A stretch of 64,000 bases of DNA from Agromyces protaetiae (GCF_004135405.1 NZ_CP035491.1:1550001-1614000); one strand, 5' to 3'; counted from the stretch's first letter, positions 17,062 through 27,904 are shown. The notes: generated from the sequence alone by a model not told the origin. A program made the numbers and translations.

Positions 17062-18024
17062 GTGCCCAGCCCCGAAGCCCCGCTCCAGTCGACCGCGACA
17101 CCTGCTTCGGGGGTGAACCGCGCGGGCCTCGCCTACGCGGTGGGCGCCTATGTGCTGTGGGGCTTCCTCCCCGTCTACTTCATCGCGCTCGCGCCGTCGG
17201 GGCCGATCGAGATCGTCGCGTGGCGCATCCTGCTCTCGCTCGTCTTCTGCGCGCTCCTCCTCTCGGTGACGCGTACGTGGCGACCGTTCATCGCGCTGCT
17301 GCGCGACCGTCGCGTCGTGCTCACGATGGGCCTCGCGGGCGTGCTCATCTTCATCAACTGGCAGACCTACGTCTACGCGACCGTGACCGACCAGGTCGTC
17401 GAGGCCGCGCTCGGGTACTTCATCAACCCCATCGTCACGGTGTTCCTCGGCGTCATCGTGCTGCGCGAGCGGCTCAACGCCGTGCAGTGGACGGCGGTCG
17501 GCATCTCGATCCTCGCCGTCGTCGTGCTCGCCTTCGGGTACGGGCAGCTGCCGTGGATCGCGCTCGTCCTCGCCTTCTCGTTCGGCTTCTACGGGCTCAT
17601 CAAGAAGCGCGTCGGGCCGCGCGTCGACGCCGTTTCGGGGCTCACGCTCGAAACCGTCTGGCTCGCGCCGCTCGCGGGCGCCCAACTCGTGTTCGTCGCG
17701 ATGACGAGCGGGCTGACGATGGGCACGGCGGGCGCCGGCCACACGACCCTGCTTCTTCTCGCCGGCGCGATCACGGCCATCCCGCTCCTCCTCTTCGCGG
17801 CGGCGTCGCGCCGGCTGCCCCTCATCCAAATGGGGTTCATCCAGTACTTCGCGCCGTTCATTCAGTTCCTCGTCGGCGTCTTCGTGCTCCACGAGCCCAT
17901 GCCGTTCGAGCGCTGGATCGGGTTCGCGCTCGTCTGGGTCGCGCTCGTCGTCCTCACGTTCGACGCCGTGCGCAGCGCACGCGCTTCGCGCCGGGTCGTC
18001 GACGACGTCGCCGAGCTCACCTGA
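17062..18024 (+). CDS. rarD: EamA/DMT superfamily transporter, RarD type
   Basis: This is a ten-helix drug/metabolite transporter-fold permease of 320 residues. The RarD signature is visible: GLAYAVGAYVLWGFLPVYF at the start, WRILLSLVF, the INWQTYVYATVTDQVVEAALGYFINP block and the FIQYFAPFIQFLVGVFVLHEP repeat near the C-terminus. RarD proteins were named for a chloramphenicol-sensitive phenotype, but their substrate is unproven. GTG 17062 is fixed by the leaderless box. It stands alone between groES and livK. Confidence 0.88.
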   Translation: MPSPEAPLQSTATPASGVNRAGLAYAVGAYVLWGFLPVYFIALAPSGPIEIVAWRILLSLVFCALLLSVTRTWRPFIALLRDRRVVLTMGLAGVLIFINWQTYVYATVTDQVVEAALGYFINPIVTVFLGVIVLRERLNAVQWTAVGISILAVVVLAFGYGQLPWIALVLAFSFGFYGLIKKRVGPRVDAVSGLTLETVWLAPLAGAQLVFVAMTSGLTMGTAGAGHTTLLLLAGAITAIPLLLFAAASRRLPLIQMGFIQYFAPFIQFLVGVFVLHEPMPFERWIGFALVWVALVVLTFDAVRSARASRRVVDDVAELT

Positions 18025-18166
18025 GCGCTCGCGTCATCCCGCGTCTCAGAACGCGCATGATCGTTGCGTCGCGCGACGGAATCCTACGAGGGATCGCGCT
18101 CTCCGCCGTCGAAGGTGACGGATGCATAACGCTTCGCCGGTGTTACCGGGTTGTAATCGGGATTTG

Positions 18167-18205
18167 TTGGTTCCGTGACAATGCCCCAACTACTGTGACA
18201 GAACC
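18167..18205 (+). promoter_or_regulatory. livK promoter with overlapping inverted repeat
   Basis: TTGGTT (18167-18172), 18 bp, TACTGT (18191-18196). An inverted repeat GGTTCCGTGACA (18169-18180) / TGTGACAGAACC (18194-18205), 10 of 12 matching, covers both boxes and is a candidate operator. GTTAC-N6-GTAAT at 18142-18157 is a second possible site. Confidence 0.5.
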
Positions 18206-18260
18206 GGCGTGCCCCCAAGGCCCGCTCCCAACGAAACATCCTTCAGTCCCAAGGAGCAAC

Positions 18261-19541
18261 ATGAGCGTTTTCGGCAAGTCCGTGCCTGCTCGTTCGCGCG
18301 GCAAGGTCTGGACGGGAGTCGCGGTCGCCGCGACGAGCGCCCTCCTCCTCTCCGCTTGTGCGAGCGGCGAGACCGAGTCCCAGGAAGGCGCGGGCCCCCG
18401 CGACGAGCTGGCGCTCACGATCGGCACGGCCCTTCCGCAGACCGGCAACCTCGCCTTCCTCGGCCCGCCCGAAGAGGCGGGTGTCGCCTACGCGACCTCG
18501 CAGATCAACGCCGTGTCCGACAAGACCGGCCTCACGCTCGACGTCGTCTACGGCGACTCCGGCGACACCGACAACAAGGCCTACGAGACCGAGATCCCCC
18601 GCCTCCTCGGCGAAGACGTCTCGGCCATCATCGGCGCTGCGTCTTCGGGCACCTCGCTCCAGTTCATCGACCAGGTGACCGGCGCAGGCGTCATCCAGTT
18701 CTCGCCGGCCAACACGTCCGACGCGTTCACGACGTACGACGACAACGGCCTGTACTTCCGTACCGCTCCGTCCGACGTGCTCCAGGGCGAGGTCCTCGGC
18801 AACCTGATCGCCGAAGACGGCAACCAGACGCTCGGCCTCATCGTGCTGAACGACTCGTACGGCACCGGTCTCGCGAAGTACGTCTCGGAGGCCTTCGAGG
18901 CCGCCGGCGGCGAGGTCGTCGCGGAGTCCACCTACAACACGGGTGACACGACGTTCGACTCGCAGATCGGCGAGGTCCTCGCGGCCGCTCCCGACGCGAT
19001 CGCGCTGATCACGTTCGATGAGGTCTCGACCATCCTCCCCAGCCTTTTCGGGCAGTTCCCCGCCGACAAGCTCTACTTCGTCGACGGCAACCTGAAGAAC
19101 TTCGGCGACGCCTTCCCGGCCGGTTCGCTCACGAACGCCAAGGGCACGCTCCCCGGTCTCACGATCGACTCGATCTCGGCCTTCACGGGCGAGCTCGACG
19201 CGTTCCTCGAGTCCGAGGGCACCCCGGCGCTCGAGGACTACAGCTACGCGGCTGAGTCCTTCGACGCGACCGTCCTGCTCGCCCTCGCTTCGCTCGCCGC
19301 GAACTCGACCGACCCGGCCGACATCGCTGCGAAGCTCATCGAGGTCTCGGGCGGCTCGGGCGACGGCGAGAAGTGCTCGACGTACGAAGAGTGCGCCGAC
19401 ATCATCCTCGGCGGCGGCGTTGCCGACTACGACGGCATCTCCGGCCCGATCACGTTCGACGAGGTCGGCGACCCGACCGAGGCGTCGATCGGCATCTACC
19501 AGTACGGCGAGGACAACAACTACAAGGCCTACGAAGGCTGA
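18261..19541 (+). CDS. livK: Branched-chain amino-acid-type ABC transporter binding lipoprotein
   Basis: The 426-residue protein has a signal peptide with lipobox LSAC (lipidated Cys33) and a periplasmic-binding-protein type I fold: ALTIGTALPQTGNLAFLGPPEEAGVAYA, VYGDSGDTDN, IIGAASSGTSL, NDSYGTGLAKYV and a C-terminal YNYKAYEG-like end. It captures ligand outside the membrane for the LivHMGF machinery encoded convergently downstream. The family binds branched-chain amino acids, amides, urea or other small organics, so the real ligand is open. AAGGAG lies 4 nt before ATG. A Cys pair (KCSTYEEC, residues ~373-380) is notable in a secreted actinobacterial protein. Confidence 0.85.
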   Translation: MSVFGKSVPARSRGKVWTGVAVAATSALLLSACASGETESQEGAGPRDELALTIGTALPQTGNLAFLGPPEEAGVAYATSQINAVSDKTGLTLDVVYGDSGDTDNKAYETEIPRLLGEDVSAIIGAASSGTSLQFIDQVTGAGVIQFSPANTSDAFTTYDDNGLYFRTAPSDVLQGEVLGNLIAEDGNQTLGLIVLNDSYGTGLAKYVSEAFEAAGGEVVAESTYNTGDTTFDSQIGEVLAAAPDAIALITFDEVSTILPSLFGQFPADKLYFVDGNLKNFGDAFPAGSLTNAKGTLPGLTIDSISAFTGELDAFLESEGTPALEDYSYAAESFDATVLLALASLAANSTDPADIAAKLIEVSGGSGDGEKCSTYEECADIILGGGVADYDGISGPITFDEVGDPTEASIGIYQYGEDNNYKAYEG

Positions 19542-19561
19542 GTCGGTTCGACCCGAACAGC

Positions 19562-19592
19562 AAGGGGCCCCGGTCTTCGACCGGGGCCCCTT
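19562..19592 (+). terminator. Terminator after livK
   Basis: A perfect 13-bp stem (AAGGGGCCCCGGT / ACCGGGGCCCCTT) with a CTTCG loop, 20 nt after the stop. Confidence 0.9.
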
Positions 19593-20012
19593 CGCGTGCC
19601 CGGGTGTGCGCGATGGGGGTGTGGGGTCGCCCGACCTGCCCGACCTGCCCGTCCCCGCCCTCCCCGGGCATCGAGTGTCCACGACACGCGGCGGCCCCCG
19701 TCGGCATGGCGCAGAGTGTGGACACTCGCCGAGTCGGGAGACCGCGCAGCAAGGACGTGCCCGCGCGCGGGGCATGGTCGAGGCATCCGGATGTCCTGTG
19801 GCTCTGCTCGACGGCGCCACCGTTTCGGCCATCCTCACAGCAACTCAGGAACGATCCGCCGCCAGGCGGCGTGGCGGAGGCTCCGCACCGGCGTGTTGCT
19901 CAGTTCTTCCTGAATTGCATGAGGGGCCGAGTGTCGCGGGCGTGGCGGGTGTGCGGGTGTGCGGGCCGCGCCGAGTGCGCGCGAAGCGCGACGTGCGACA
20001 CCGCCCCGGAAC
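19593..20012. other. Non-coding region between convergent livK and livF
   Basis: About 420 bp with no credible gene. It contains a perfect 11-bp inverted repeat (CGAGTGTCCAC 19672-19682 / GTGGACACTCG 19718-19728) and a second weaker pairing (CTCAGGAAC near 19844 with GTTCTTCCTGA near 19903) around a GC-rich hairpin. Confidence 0.6.
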
Positions 20013-20013
20013 G

Positions 20014-20054
20014 CCGAACGGGGCGGGCTCCCGAAGGAGCCCGCCCCGTCCGGC
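20014..20054 (-). terminator. Terminator of the livHMGF operon
   Basis: ACGGGGCGGGCTCC (20018-20031) pairs with GGAGCCCGCCCCGT (20036-20049) around CGAA; flanking CCG/CGG lengthens it. It lies 30 nt beyond the livF stop. Confidence 0.8.
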
Positions 20055-20082
20055 GCGGAAGACGCGTGACGCGTGACGCGCG

Positions 20083-20820
20083 CTACTTGCCGAGCGACCC
20101 GAGGTAGAGCTCGGTGACCTTGGGGTCGTTGAGCAGCTCACGGCCCGAGCCCGTGTAGGCGTCGCGGCCCTGGTCGAGCACGTACCCGCGGTCGCAGATC
20201 TGCAGACAGCGCCTGGCGTTCTGCTCGACCATGATGCACGTGACGCCGGCCTTGTTGATCTCGGAGACGCGGATGAACGCCTCGTCCTGCCGGACCGGCG
20301 AGAGGCCCGCCGACGGCTCGTCGAGCAGCAGCACCTTGGGGTCCATCATGAGCGCGCGGCTCATGGCGACCATCTGGCGCTCACCGCCCGAGAGCGACCC
20401 TGCGCGCTGCTTCAGGCGCTTGCCGAGTTCGGCGAAGATGCCCGTGACGAACTCGAGGCGCTCCTTGTAGACGGCAGGGCGCTGGAAGAGCCCCATCTGC
20501 AGGTTCTCCTCGATCGTGAGCGAGGGGAACACGTTGTTCGTCTGCGGGATGAACCCGACGCCGCGGGAGACGAGCTTGTTCGCCTTCAGCCCAGTGATGT
20601 CTTCGCCTTCGAGCGTGACCTTGCCCTCGCGGATGTTCACCTGGCCGAAGATCGCCTTCAGGAGCGTCGACTTGCCGGCGCCGTTCGGGCCGATGATTCC
20701 GATGAGCTCGCCCTGGTGGGCGACGAGGGAGCATCCGTTCAGGATGTTCACGCCCGGCAGGTAGCCGGCGTGCACGTCGTCGACGAAGACGACGGGGGTG
20801 GCGGTGGCGGTCTGGGTCAC
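20083..20820 (-). CDS. livF: ABC transporter ATP-binding protein LivF
   Basis: One of two ATPases of the branched-chain-type importer. The 245-residue protein has Walker A GPNGAGKSTLLKAIFG (near residue 43), the signature LSGGERQMVAMSRAL, Walker B VLLLDEPSAGLSP and the H-loop position occupied by MVEQNARRCL, which is normal for LivF. GTG at 20820 overlaps the livG stop (GTGA). It is the last gene of livHMGF. Confidence 0.93.
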   Translation of the reverse strand: MTQTATATPVVFVDDVHAGYLPGVNILNGCSLVAHQGELIGIIGPNGAGKSTLLKAIFGQVNIREGKVTLEGEDITGLKANKLVSRGVGFIPQTNNVFPSLTIEENLQMGLFQRPAVYKERLEFVTGIFAELGKRLKQRAGSLSGGERQMVAMSRALMMDPKVLLLDEPSAGLSPVRQDEAFIRVSEINKAGVTCIMVEQNARRCLQICDRGYVLDQGRDAYTGSGRELLNDPKVTELYLGSLGK

Positions 20821-21824
20821 TTGTCCTCCTCCTCGAGTTCTGCGAGGCCTTCGTCGGCGAGCGACTCGGCTTCGACCTCGGTGGATGCCTCGGCATCCGT
20901 CGTGGGGTCGGCCTCGTCTGCCGTGAACCGGCCGGTGACGACGCCGAGATCGAGCTCTTGGTGAGCGCCCAGGTAGGCGTCGATGACGGCGGGATCCTGC
21001 ATGACCGAGTGCGGGTCGCCTTCGGCGACGACGCGGCCCTCGGCCATGACGACGACCCAGTCGGCGATGTGGCGCACCATGTGCATGTCGTGCTCGACGA
21101 ACAGCACGGTCATGCCCTGGTCCTTCAGGTCGAGGATGTGATCGAGGAGCGACTCGGTGAGCGCGGGGTTCACGCCGGCCATGGGCTCGTCGAGCATGAC
21201 GAGCTTGGGCTCGCTCATGAGGGCTCGCGCCATCTCGAGGAGCTTCCGCTGACCGCCCGACAGGCTCGCCGCGAAGTCGTTCGCCTTCGCGTCGAGCTTG
21301 AACTTCGTGAGCAGATCGCGGGCGCGCGTCTCGATCGCCGCATCCTGTCCGCGCCAGGCGGCCGGGATCAGGCTCGACCAGAAGCGCTCGCCGCGCTGGC
21401 CCTTCGCACCGAGCTTCATGTTGTCGAGCACGGTGAGCAGGCCGAGCGCCTTCGTGAGCTGGAACGTGCGCACCTGGCCCATGCGGGCGACCTGGTATGC
21501 CGGCACGCCCGAGAGGGACTTGCCGTCGAACGTCCACGTGCCCTCGTTGGGCTTGTCGAAGCCGGTCAGCAGGTTGAACAGCGTCGTCTTGCCGGCGCCG
21601 TTCGGGCCGATGAGGGCCGTGATCGCGTTGCGCGGGATCTCGAGGTGGTCGACGTCGACGGCCGTGAGGCCGCCGAACGTGCGGCGCACGCCGTCGACGA
21701 CGATGATCGGGTCGACCTTTTCGACACCGGGCTTCGCGTCGCCCTTGTGGAGGCCGGTCGACTTGGGACGGGCGACGAGACCCGTCGTCGTGGGCTCTTC
21801 GGGAGCCGGGAACTCACTTGACAA
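20817..21824 (-). CDS. livG: ABC transporter ATP-binding protein LivG
   Basis: The second ATPase: Walker A GPNGAGKTTLFNLLTG, signature LSGGQRKLLEMARALM, Walker B LVMLDEPMAGVNP, H-loop FVEHDMHMVRHIAD, and the LivG-specific long insert after Walker A (AYQVARMGQVRTFQLTK). The protein is 335 residues, about 80 more than typical, with a 38-residue N-terminal arm and a ~50-residue Asp/Glu-rich tail (ADEADPTTDAEASTEVEAES...). The start appears to be TTG 21824, preceded by AAGGAG at 7 nt and overlapping the livM end by 11 bases; no ATG or GTG is available in frame before the ATPase domain. Confidence 0.88.
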   Translation of the reverse strand: MSSEFPAPEEPTTTGLVARPKSTGLHKGDAKPGVEKVDPIIVVDGVRRTFGGLTAVDVDHLEIPRNAITALIGPNGAGKTTLFNLLTGFDKPNEGTWTFDGKSLSGVPAYQVARMGQVRTFQLTKALGLLTVLDNMKLGAKGQRGERFWSSLIPAAWRGQDAAIETRARDLLTKFKLDAKANDFAASLSGGQRKLLEMARALMSEPKLVMLDEPMAGVNPALTESLLDHILDLKDQGMTVLFVEHDMHMVRHIADWVVVMAEGRVVAEGDPHSVMQDPAVIDAYLGAHQELDLGVVTGRFTADEADPTTDAEASTEVEAESLADEGLAELEEEDK

Positions 21825-22794
21825 AGGTCAGCTCCTTCTTGTTGCCGAGGATGCCCTGCGGCATGAAGATCACGAGCAGCATGAGGGCGACACCCACGAG
21901 GATGAACCGGAGCGTGCCCGCCTGGATCTGCGTCATGAAGGGGAGGAAGCCCGCCTGCACGAGCGCCGGCAGGAAGTTCGAGAGGAACGTCTGCAGCACC
22001 CAGAAGATGAGCGAGCCGAGGAGCGGGCCGAACACGGTCGCGGCGCCGCCGAGGAGGAGCGCCGTCCAGACGAAGAACGTGAGCGAGGTCACGTACACGC
22101 CGGGGCTGGCCGCCCGGTCGAGGGCGTAGACGATGCCGCCCGACGCGGCGAGCACACCGCCCAGCACGAGCGCCTGCAGCTTGTACGAGAAGGCGTTCTT
22201 GCCGAGGGCGCGCACGGCGTCTTCGTCTTCGCGGATGCCCTTGAGCACGCGGCCCCAGGGGCTGCGCATGAGCATCCAGACGACGAGGACGGCGATCGCG
22301 AGGGTCACGAGGCCGAGGATGCGCGTCCACCACTCGTTCTCGTTGTAGATCCACGGTCCGAAGCCGAACCGGCCGGCCGGGATCGGGTTCGCGTCGCGGA
22401 AGTCCCGCTGGTAGCCCGAGAGGCCGTCGGCGGAGCCGGTGACATCCTCGAACGCGGTCGTCAGGAACAGGAGCCGCACGACTTCGGCGGCCGCGATCGT
22501 GACGATCGCGAGGTAGTCGCCGCGCAGGCGCAGTGTCGGCACACCGAGGATGAGCGCGAAGATCGCCGCGGCCACGAGGCCCGTGAGGGCGGCGAGCCAC
22601 CACGGGAATCCGAACGTGAGGGTCGAGATCGCGTAGCCGTAGGCGCCGATCGCCATGAAGCCCGCTATGCCCATGTTGAGCAGGCCGGCGTAGCCGAAGT
22701 GCACCGCGAGGCCGAGGGCCGCGAGGGCGTAGCCGATCGTCGCCGGGCTCAGGATCGAGGACGCCGAGTTGTTGAGAATCTGAAGCCAGTCCAT
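21814..22794 (-). CDS. livM: ABC transporter permease LivM
   Basis: A 326-residue inner-membrane permease with about ten helices. The LivM/LivH family segment GYAGLLNMGIAGFMAIGAYGYA lies near residue 34, and the ATPase-coupling loop SPWGRVLKGIREDEDAVRALGKN near 197-219. It carries YNENEW-type polar segments in the extracytoplasmic loop at ~125-155. It ends FMPQGILGNKKELTFVK and overlaps livG. It lies 9 nt after livH. Confidence 0.92.
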   Translation of the reverse strand: MDWLQILNNSASSILSPATIGYALAALGLAVHFGYAGLLNMGIAGFMAIGAYGYAISTLTFGFPWWLAALTGLVAAAIFALILGVPTLRLRGDYLAIVTIAAAEVVRLLFLTTAFEDVTGSADGLSGYQRDFRDANPIPAGRFGFGPWIYNENEWWTRILGLVTLAIAVLVVWMLMRSPWGRVLKGIREDEDAVRALGKNAFSYKLQALVLGGVLAASGGIVYALDRAASPGVYVTSLTFFVWTALLLGGAATVFGPLLGSLIFWVLQTFLSNFLPALVQAGFLPFMTQIQAGTLRFILVGVALMLLVIFMPQGILGNKKELTFVK

Positions 22795-22803
22795 GGTGCG
22801 CGC

Positions 22804-24132
22804 CTACCCGATTCTCTCGCGACGTCCGAGGATGCCCTGCGGCCGGAACAGCAGGATGACGATGAGGATGACGAGTGCGCCCGCGTACTTGAGGTCGTCG
22901 GGGATCCACAGGCCCGACACCTCGACGAGGACGCCCACGATGAGCGAACCGATGAGGGCGCCGTACGCGGTGCCGAGACCGCCGAGGGTCACCGCGGCGA
23001 ACATGAGGAGCAGGATGCCCGCGCCCATGTCCCACTTGATGCCCGGTCGGTAGTACGCGTACAGGATGCCGGCGAGGCCGGCGAGGCCGCCCGCGACGAT
23101 CCACACGATGCGCACGACGTGGTCGACGTCGATGCCCGAGGCGGCGGCGAGCGACGGGTTGTCGCTGATCGCGCGCGTCGCCTTGCCGAGCCGCGACCGG
23201 GTGAGCCAGAGCGCGAACCCGACGATGACGACGATCGAGATGATGATCGAGACGATGTCGATCCAGCTGAGCTGGACGGGCCCGAACGTCATCTTCGGTT
23301 CGGCCGCGAGCGGGAGCTGCGTCGTGCCGCCGCCGATGAAGAACTGGAAGATGTATCGCATCGCGAGCGAGAGGCCGATCGACACGATCATGAGCTGGAC
23401 GACGCCGACGCGCTTGCGCCGGAGCGGTCTCCAGAGGATCACGTCGAGGAGGAGCCCGAGCACGGCGCTCAGCACCACCGCGATCGGCAGGCCGATCCAG
23501 AGCGGCAGCGCGAGCGCGCCCGCGTTGACGAGGAAGGATGCCGCGACCGCGCCGAAGGTCACCATCTCGCCGTGGGCGAAGTTGGAGATGCCCGTCGTGC
23601 CGAACACGAGCGAGAGGCCGACCGCTGCGAGCCCCAGCATGAGCCCGAAGTTGAGGCCCTGCACGAGGCGTTGGATGAACTGATCCCACACGCTCGTCGT
23701 GTTGCGCTCGCCCTCGCCGATGAAGAAGTTCGCCGTCACGCGGCCGCCGGGGCCGACCGTGACCTCCTTCTCGTTGGGGCTGTCGTCTTCGGGGTCGACG
23801 ACGGCGATGCCCTCGGGCAGCGTCTCTTCGTCGAGCGTGACGGTGTAGTCGGCGTTCCGTTCGGGAACGCTGACGTGCCATTGGCCGTTCTCGTCGGTTT
23901 CGACCTCTTGCGAACCGCCGGGCCCGTCGATCACGAGGCGGACGCCCTGCAGCGGCTCACCGTCGAGTTGGACGTTGCCGCTGATGCGGTACGGGTCGCC
24001 CTCGGCGGCGGACGCCGGGCCGGCGGTGAGCCCGATGAGGGCTGCGACCGCGGCCATCGTGGCGAGCACGAGGGCGACGATTCTGGTCAGGCCGCCAGGT
24101 GGGGCAGCGACGACAGGGGATGGGGATCTCAC
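22804..24132 (-). CDS. livH: ABC transporter permease LivH with N-terminal secreted beta domain
   Basis: The 442-residue protein is about 150 residues longer than usual LivH. Residues 1-42 are a cleavable-looking signal peptide (hydrophobic VALVLATMAAVAALIGL, then GPASA). Residues ~48-140 look like a carboxypeptidase-regulatory/CNA-B-type beta sandwich (ISGNVQLDGEPLQGVRLVID, ETDENGQWHVSVPE, YTVTLDEETLP). The standard permease follows from ~155 (GLMLGLAAVGLSLVFGTTGISNFAHGEMV; coupling loop RLGKATRAISDNPSLAAASGID). GTG at 24132 gives the signal peptide in full. First gene of livHMGF. The extra domain may help dock the binding lipoprotein or sense ligand outside the cell. Confidence 0.88.
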   Translation of the reverse strand: MRSPSPVVAAPPGGLTRIVALVLATMAAVAALIGLTAGPASAAEGDPYRISGNVQLDGEPLQGVRLVIDGPGGSQEVETDENGQWHVSVPERNADYTVTLDEETLPEGIAVVDPEDDSPNEKEVTVGPGGRVTANFFIGEGERNTTSVWDQFIQRLVQGLNFGLMLGLAAVGLSLVFGTTGISNFAHGEMVTFGAVAASFLVNAGALALPLWIGLPIAVVLSAVLGLLLDVILWRPLRRKRVGVVQLMIVSIGLSLAMRYIFQFFIGGGTTQLPLAAEPKMTFGPVQLSWIDIVSIIISIVVIVGFALWLTRSRLGKATRAISDNPSLAAASGIDVDHVVRIVWIVAGGLAGLAGILYAYYRPGIKWDMGAGILLLMFAAVTLGGLGTAYGALIGSLIVGVLVEVSGLWIPDDLKYAGALVILIVILLFRPQGILGRRERIG

Positions 24133-25971
<1,839 letters not shown>

Positions 25972-26047
25972 CGGTACGAATGTCGCGTACCCGACAGATT
26001 CCGGTGACGGATGACTCGAGCCACGCGGCATCCGGCATGATGGCCCG

Positions 26048-26691
26048 GTGACCACCGACGCCCCCGCGCCCGCACGCACGCCCAACCCGTACTCGACGTC
26101 GTATTTGCTGACCGTCGCGGCGATCGCCGCGGCGACGGCGATCCTGCTCGTCGCCGGCAACTGGATCGCGTACGCGACGGCGGCGGTGCCGTGGCTCAAC
26201 GGCGTGACGCTCGGGCTCTGGATCCTGCCGTTCGCGCTCGCGTTGAGGCTGCTGCCGCTCCCGGGCACGACGCTCCTCGTGGCGCTCTTCGCGGGCGTCG
26301 TCATGGCGCCGTTCCAGCCCGACGGGTTCCGGGCGATCTACGTCAACCTCTGGTACGCGTTCTTCTTCGAGGTCTTCTTCGCGGTGACGCTGTATCGCAT
26401 CCGCGCGCTGTGGCTGTTCCTCGTCGCGGGCGCCGCCGGCGGGGCGATCTGGGGCGTCACGGTCGCGCTTGCACTCGACGTCGCGTCGCTCCAGCCGTGG
26501 ACGCTGCCCGTCACGATCCTCGTGCCGACCGTGAGCGGCCTGCTCGGTGCGTGGCTCGGCGTCGTCATCGCCGACGCGCTCGTGAAGGCGGGGTGGGCGC
26601 TGGGACGCGCAAGCGCATCGAGGCGCGATCGGCGGCGAAGGCCGCGAATGCGGCGGCGGATGCCTCGGGGTCGAGCCTCAGCGATCGGTGA
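26048..26691 (+). CDS. ECF-transporter S-component-like membrane protein (frameshift)
   Basis: A ~214-residue membrane protein with six hydrophobic helices (e.g. LLTVAAIAAATAILLVAG; LWILPFALALRLLPLPGTTLLVALFAGVVMAPF). The pattern resembles YkoE/ThiW-type substrate-specificity components of energy-coupling-factor vitamin importers; I see no adjacent EcfA/T genes, so it may use a shared energising module. The frame is interrupted near 26602-26604: adding one G to the GGG run joins it to the natural end RKRIEARSAAKAANAAADASG and stop at 26689. Uncorrected, it runs antisense through the next gene. GTG 26048 lies 6 nt after CATGAT. Confidence 0.6.
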
Positions 26692-27844
26692 GGGCGGCGG
26701 CGTCCGACAGCCGTGTGATCGCTTCGCTCAGCACTTCGGGAGAGCACGCGAAGTTGAGGCGCGCGTGGCCGCGCCCGACGGATGCCCCGAACTGCACGCC
26801 GTGGCCGAGTGCGACGCGTGCGCGCTCGAGCGCGACGGCCGCGGGGTCGTCGCCCCAGCCGAGGGCGGCGAGGTCGAGCCAGGCGAGGTAGGTCGCATCG
26901 GGCAGGCGATAGCGGACGCCCGGGAGTTCGTCGGCGATCAGGTCGGCGAGGAGGCGCCGCGAGTCGTCGAGGCTCGCGAGCACGCCGTCGAGCCACTGCG
27001 CGCCGTGCTCGAACGCGGCGATCGACGCGATCGCGCCGAACTGGCTCATCCGATACGACACCTCGTAGGGCAGTTTCGCGCGGAGCGCGTCGCCGCGGTC
27101 GGAGCCCGTCACGATGAGGGCGGCCTTGAGTCCCGCGAGATTGAAGGCCTTGCTCGCGGCGGTCACGGCGACCCCGGCCTCACGTGCGGCATCCGAGACG
27201 GTGAGGAAGGGCGTGTATGCGACGCCGGGCTGCACGAGCGCGCCGTGCACCTCGTCGGCGACGACGATCGCGCCGTGACGCTCGGCGATCTCGGCGAGCG
27301 CCGAGAGGGTCTCGCGGGACGGCACGTGCCCGAGCGGGTTGTGCGGATTGCAGAGCAGGATGCCTCGGGCGCCCGCCGCGAACGCGGCGTCGATGCCGTC
27401 GAGGTCGAGCGACCAGCCCTCGTCGATGCCGCCGAGCATGGGCACCTCGACGACGGCCGCGCCCGCCTCGGTCACGAGGTCGAAGAACGGCGGGTAGATG
27501 GGCGGCGTGACGATGACGCCGTCGCCGGGGGAGACCGCGACCCGCAGGATCTCGACGATGCCCATGCTGACGTCGCCCGTCGCGGTGACGCGTGCGGGGT
27601 CGACCTCCCAGCCGAGCCGAGCGGCCGCGAAGGGCGCGAACGCTTCGGCGATGCCCGTCGAGCCGAAGGCGTACCCCGTGTCGGAGCGGTCGATCGCACG
27701 GTGCAGCGCATCCGCGATGGGCTCTGCGAGCGGGTAGTCCATCTCGGCGACGGGGAGCGGCAGCACGTCCTCGGGGTAGCCGCGCCACTTCGCGCTCGTG
27801 CGGGTGCGAAGCAGGTCGATGGGGTCCGCCGGAACGCGCTGCAT
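26678..27844 (-). CDS. patB: MalY/PatB-type PLP-dependent aminotransferase / C-S lyase
   Basis: A 388-residue fold-type I PLP enzyme. The PatB/MalY features are LPLPVAEMDYPLAEPI near the start, TGYAFGSTGIAEAF, the GDVSMGIVEILR helix, CNPHNPLGHVP, DEVHGALVQPG and the PLP lysine in TAASKAFNLAGLK, plus RLNFACSPEVL near the end. Members cleave cystathionine or other cysteine conjugates (C-S lyase) and some transaminate. It converges with the ECF-like gene and overlaps its end by 14 bp. ATG at 27844 has CAGGAT 6 nt upstream on the minus strand. Confidence 0.88.
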   Translation of the reverse strand: MQRVPADPIDLLRTRTSAKWRGYPEDVLPLPVAEMDYPLAEPIADALHRAIDRSDTGYAFGSTGIAEAFAPFAAARLGWEVDPARVTATGDVSMGIVEILRVAVSPGDGVIVTPPIYPPFFDLVTEAGAAVVEVPMLGGIDEGWSLDLDGIDAAFAAGARGILLCNPHNPLGHVPSRETLSALAEIAERHGAIVVADEVHGALVQPGVAYTPFLTVSDAAREAGVAVTAASKAFNLAGLKAALIVTGSDRGDALRAKLPYEVSYRMSQFGAIASIAAFEHGAQWLDGVLASLDDSRRLLADLIADELPGVRYRLPDATYLAWLDLAALGWGDDPAAVALERARVALGHGVQFGASVGRGHARLNFACSPEVLSEAITRLSDAAALTDR

Positions 27845-27850
27845 GGGTTC

Positions 27851-27856
27851 ATCCTG
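27851..27856 (-). promoter_or_regulatory. Leaderless-type -10 box (CAGGAT) for the patB-like gene
   Basis: On the minus strand CAGGAT lies 6 nt before the ATG at 27844; the same variant occurs at ldh. Confidence 0.45.
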
Positions 27857-27898
27857 TCACCGATTCGAGCGGCGCTGGCGGGAGGCATCCGACCCCGA

Positions 27899-27904
27899 TA
27901 GTCT
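27899..27904 (+). promoter_or_regulatory. -10 box (TAGTCT) upstream of the ABC-F gene
   Basis: CGATAGTCTGATC gives a predicted leader of about 58 nt before ATG 27969. Confidence 0.4.
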
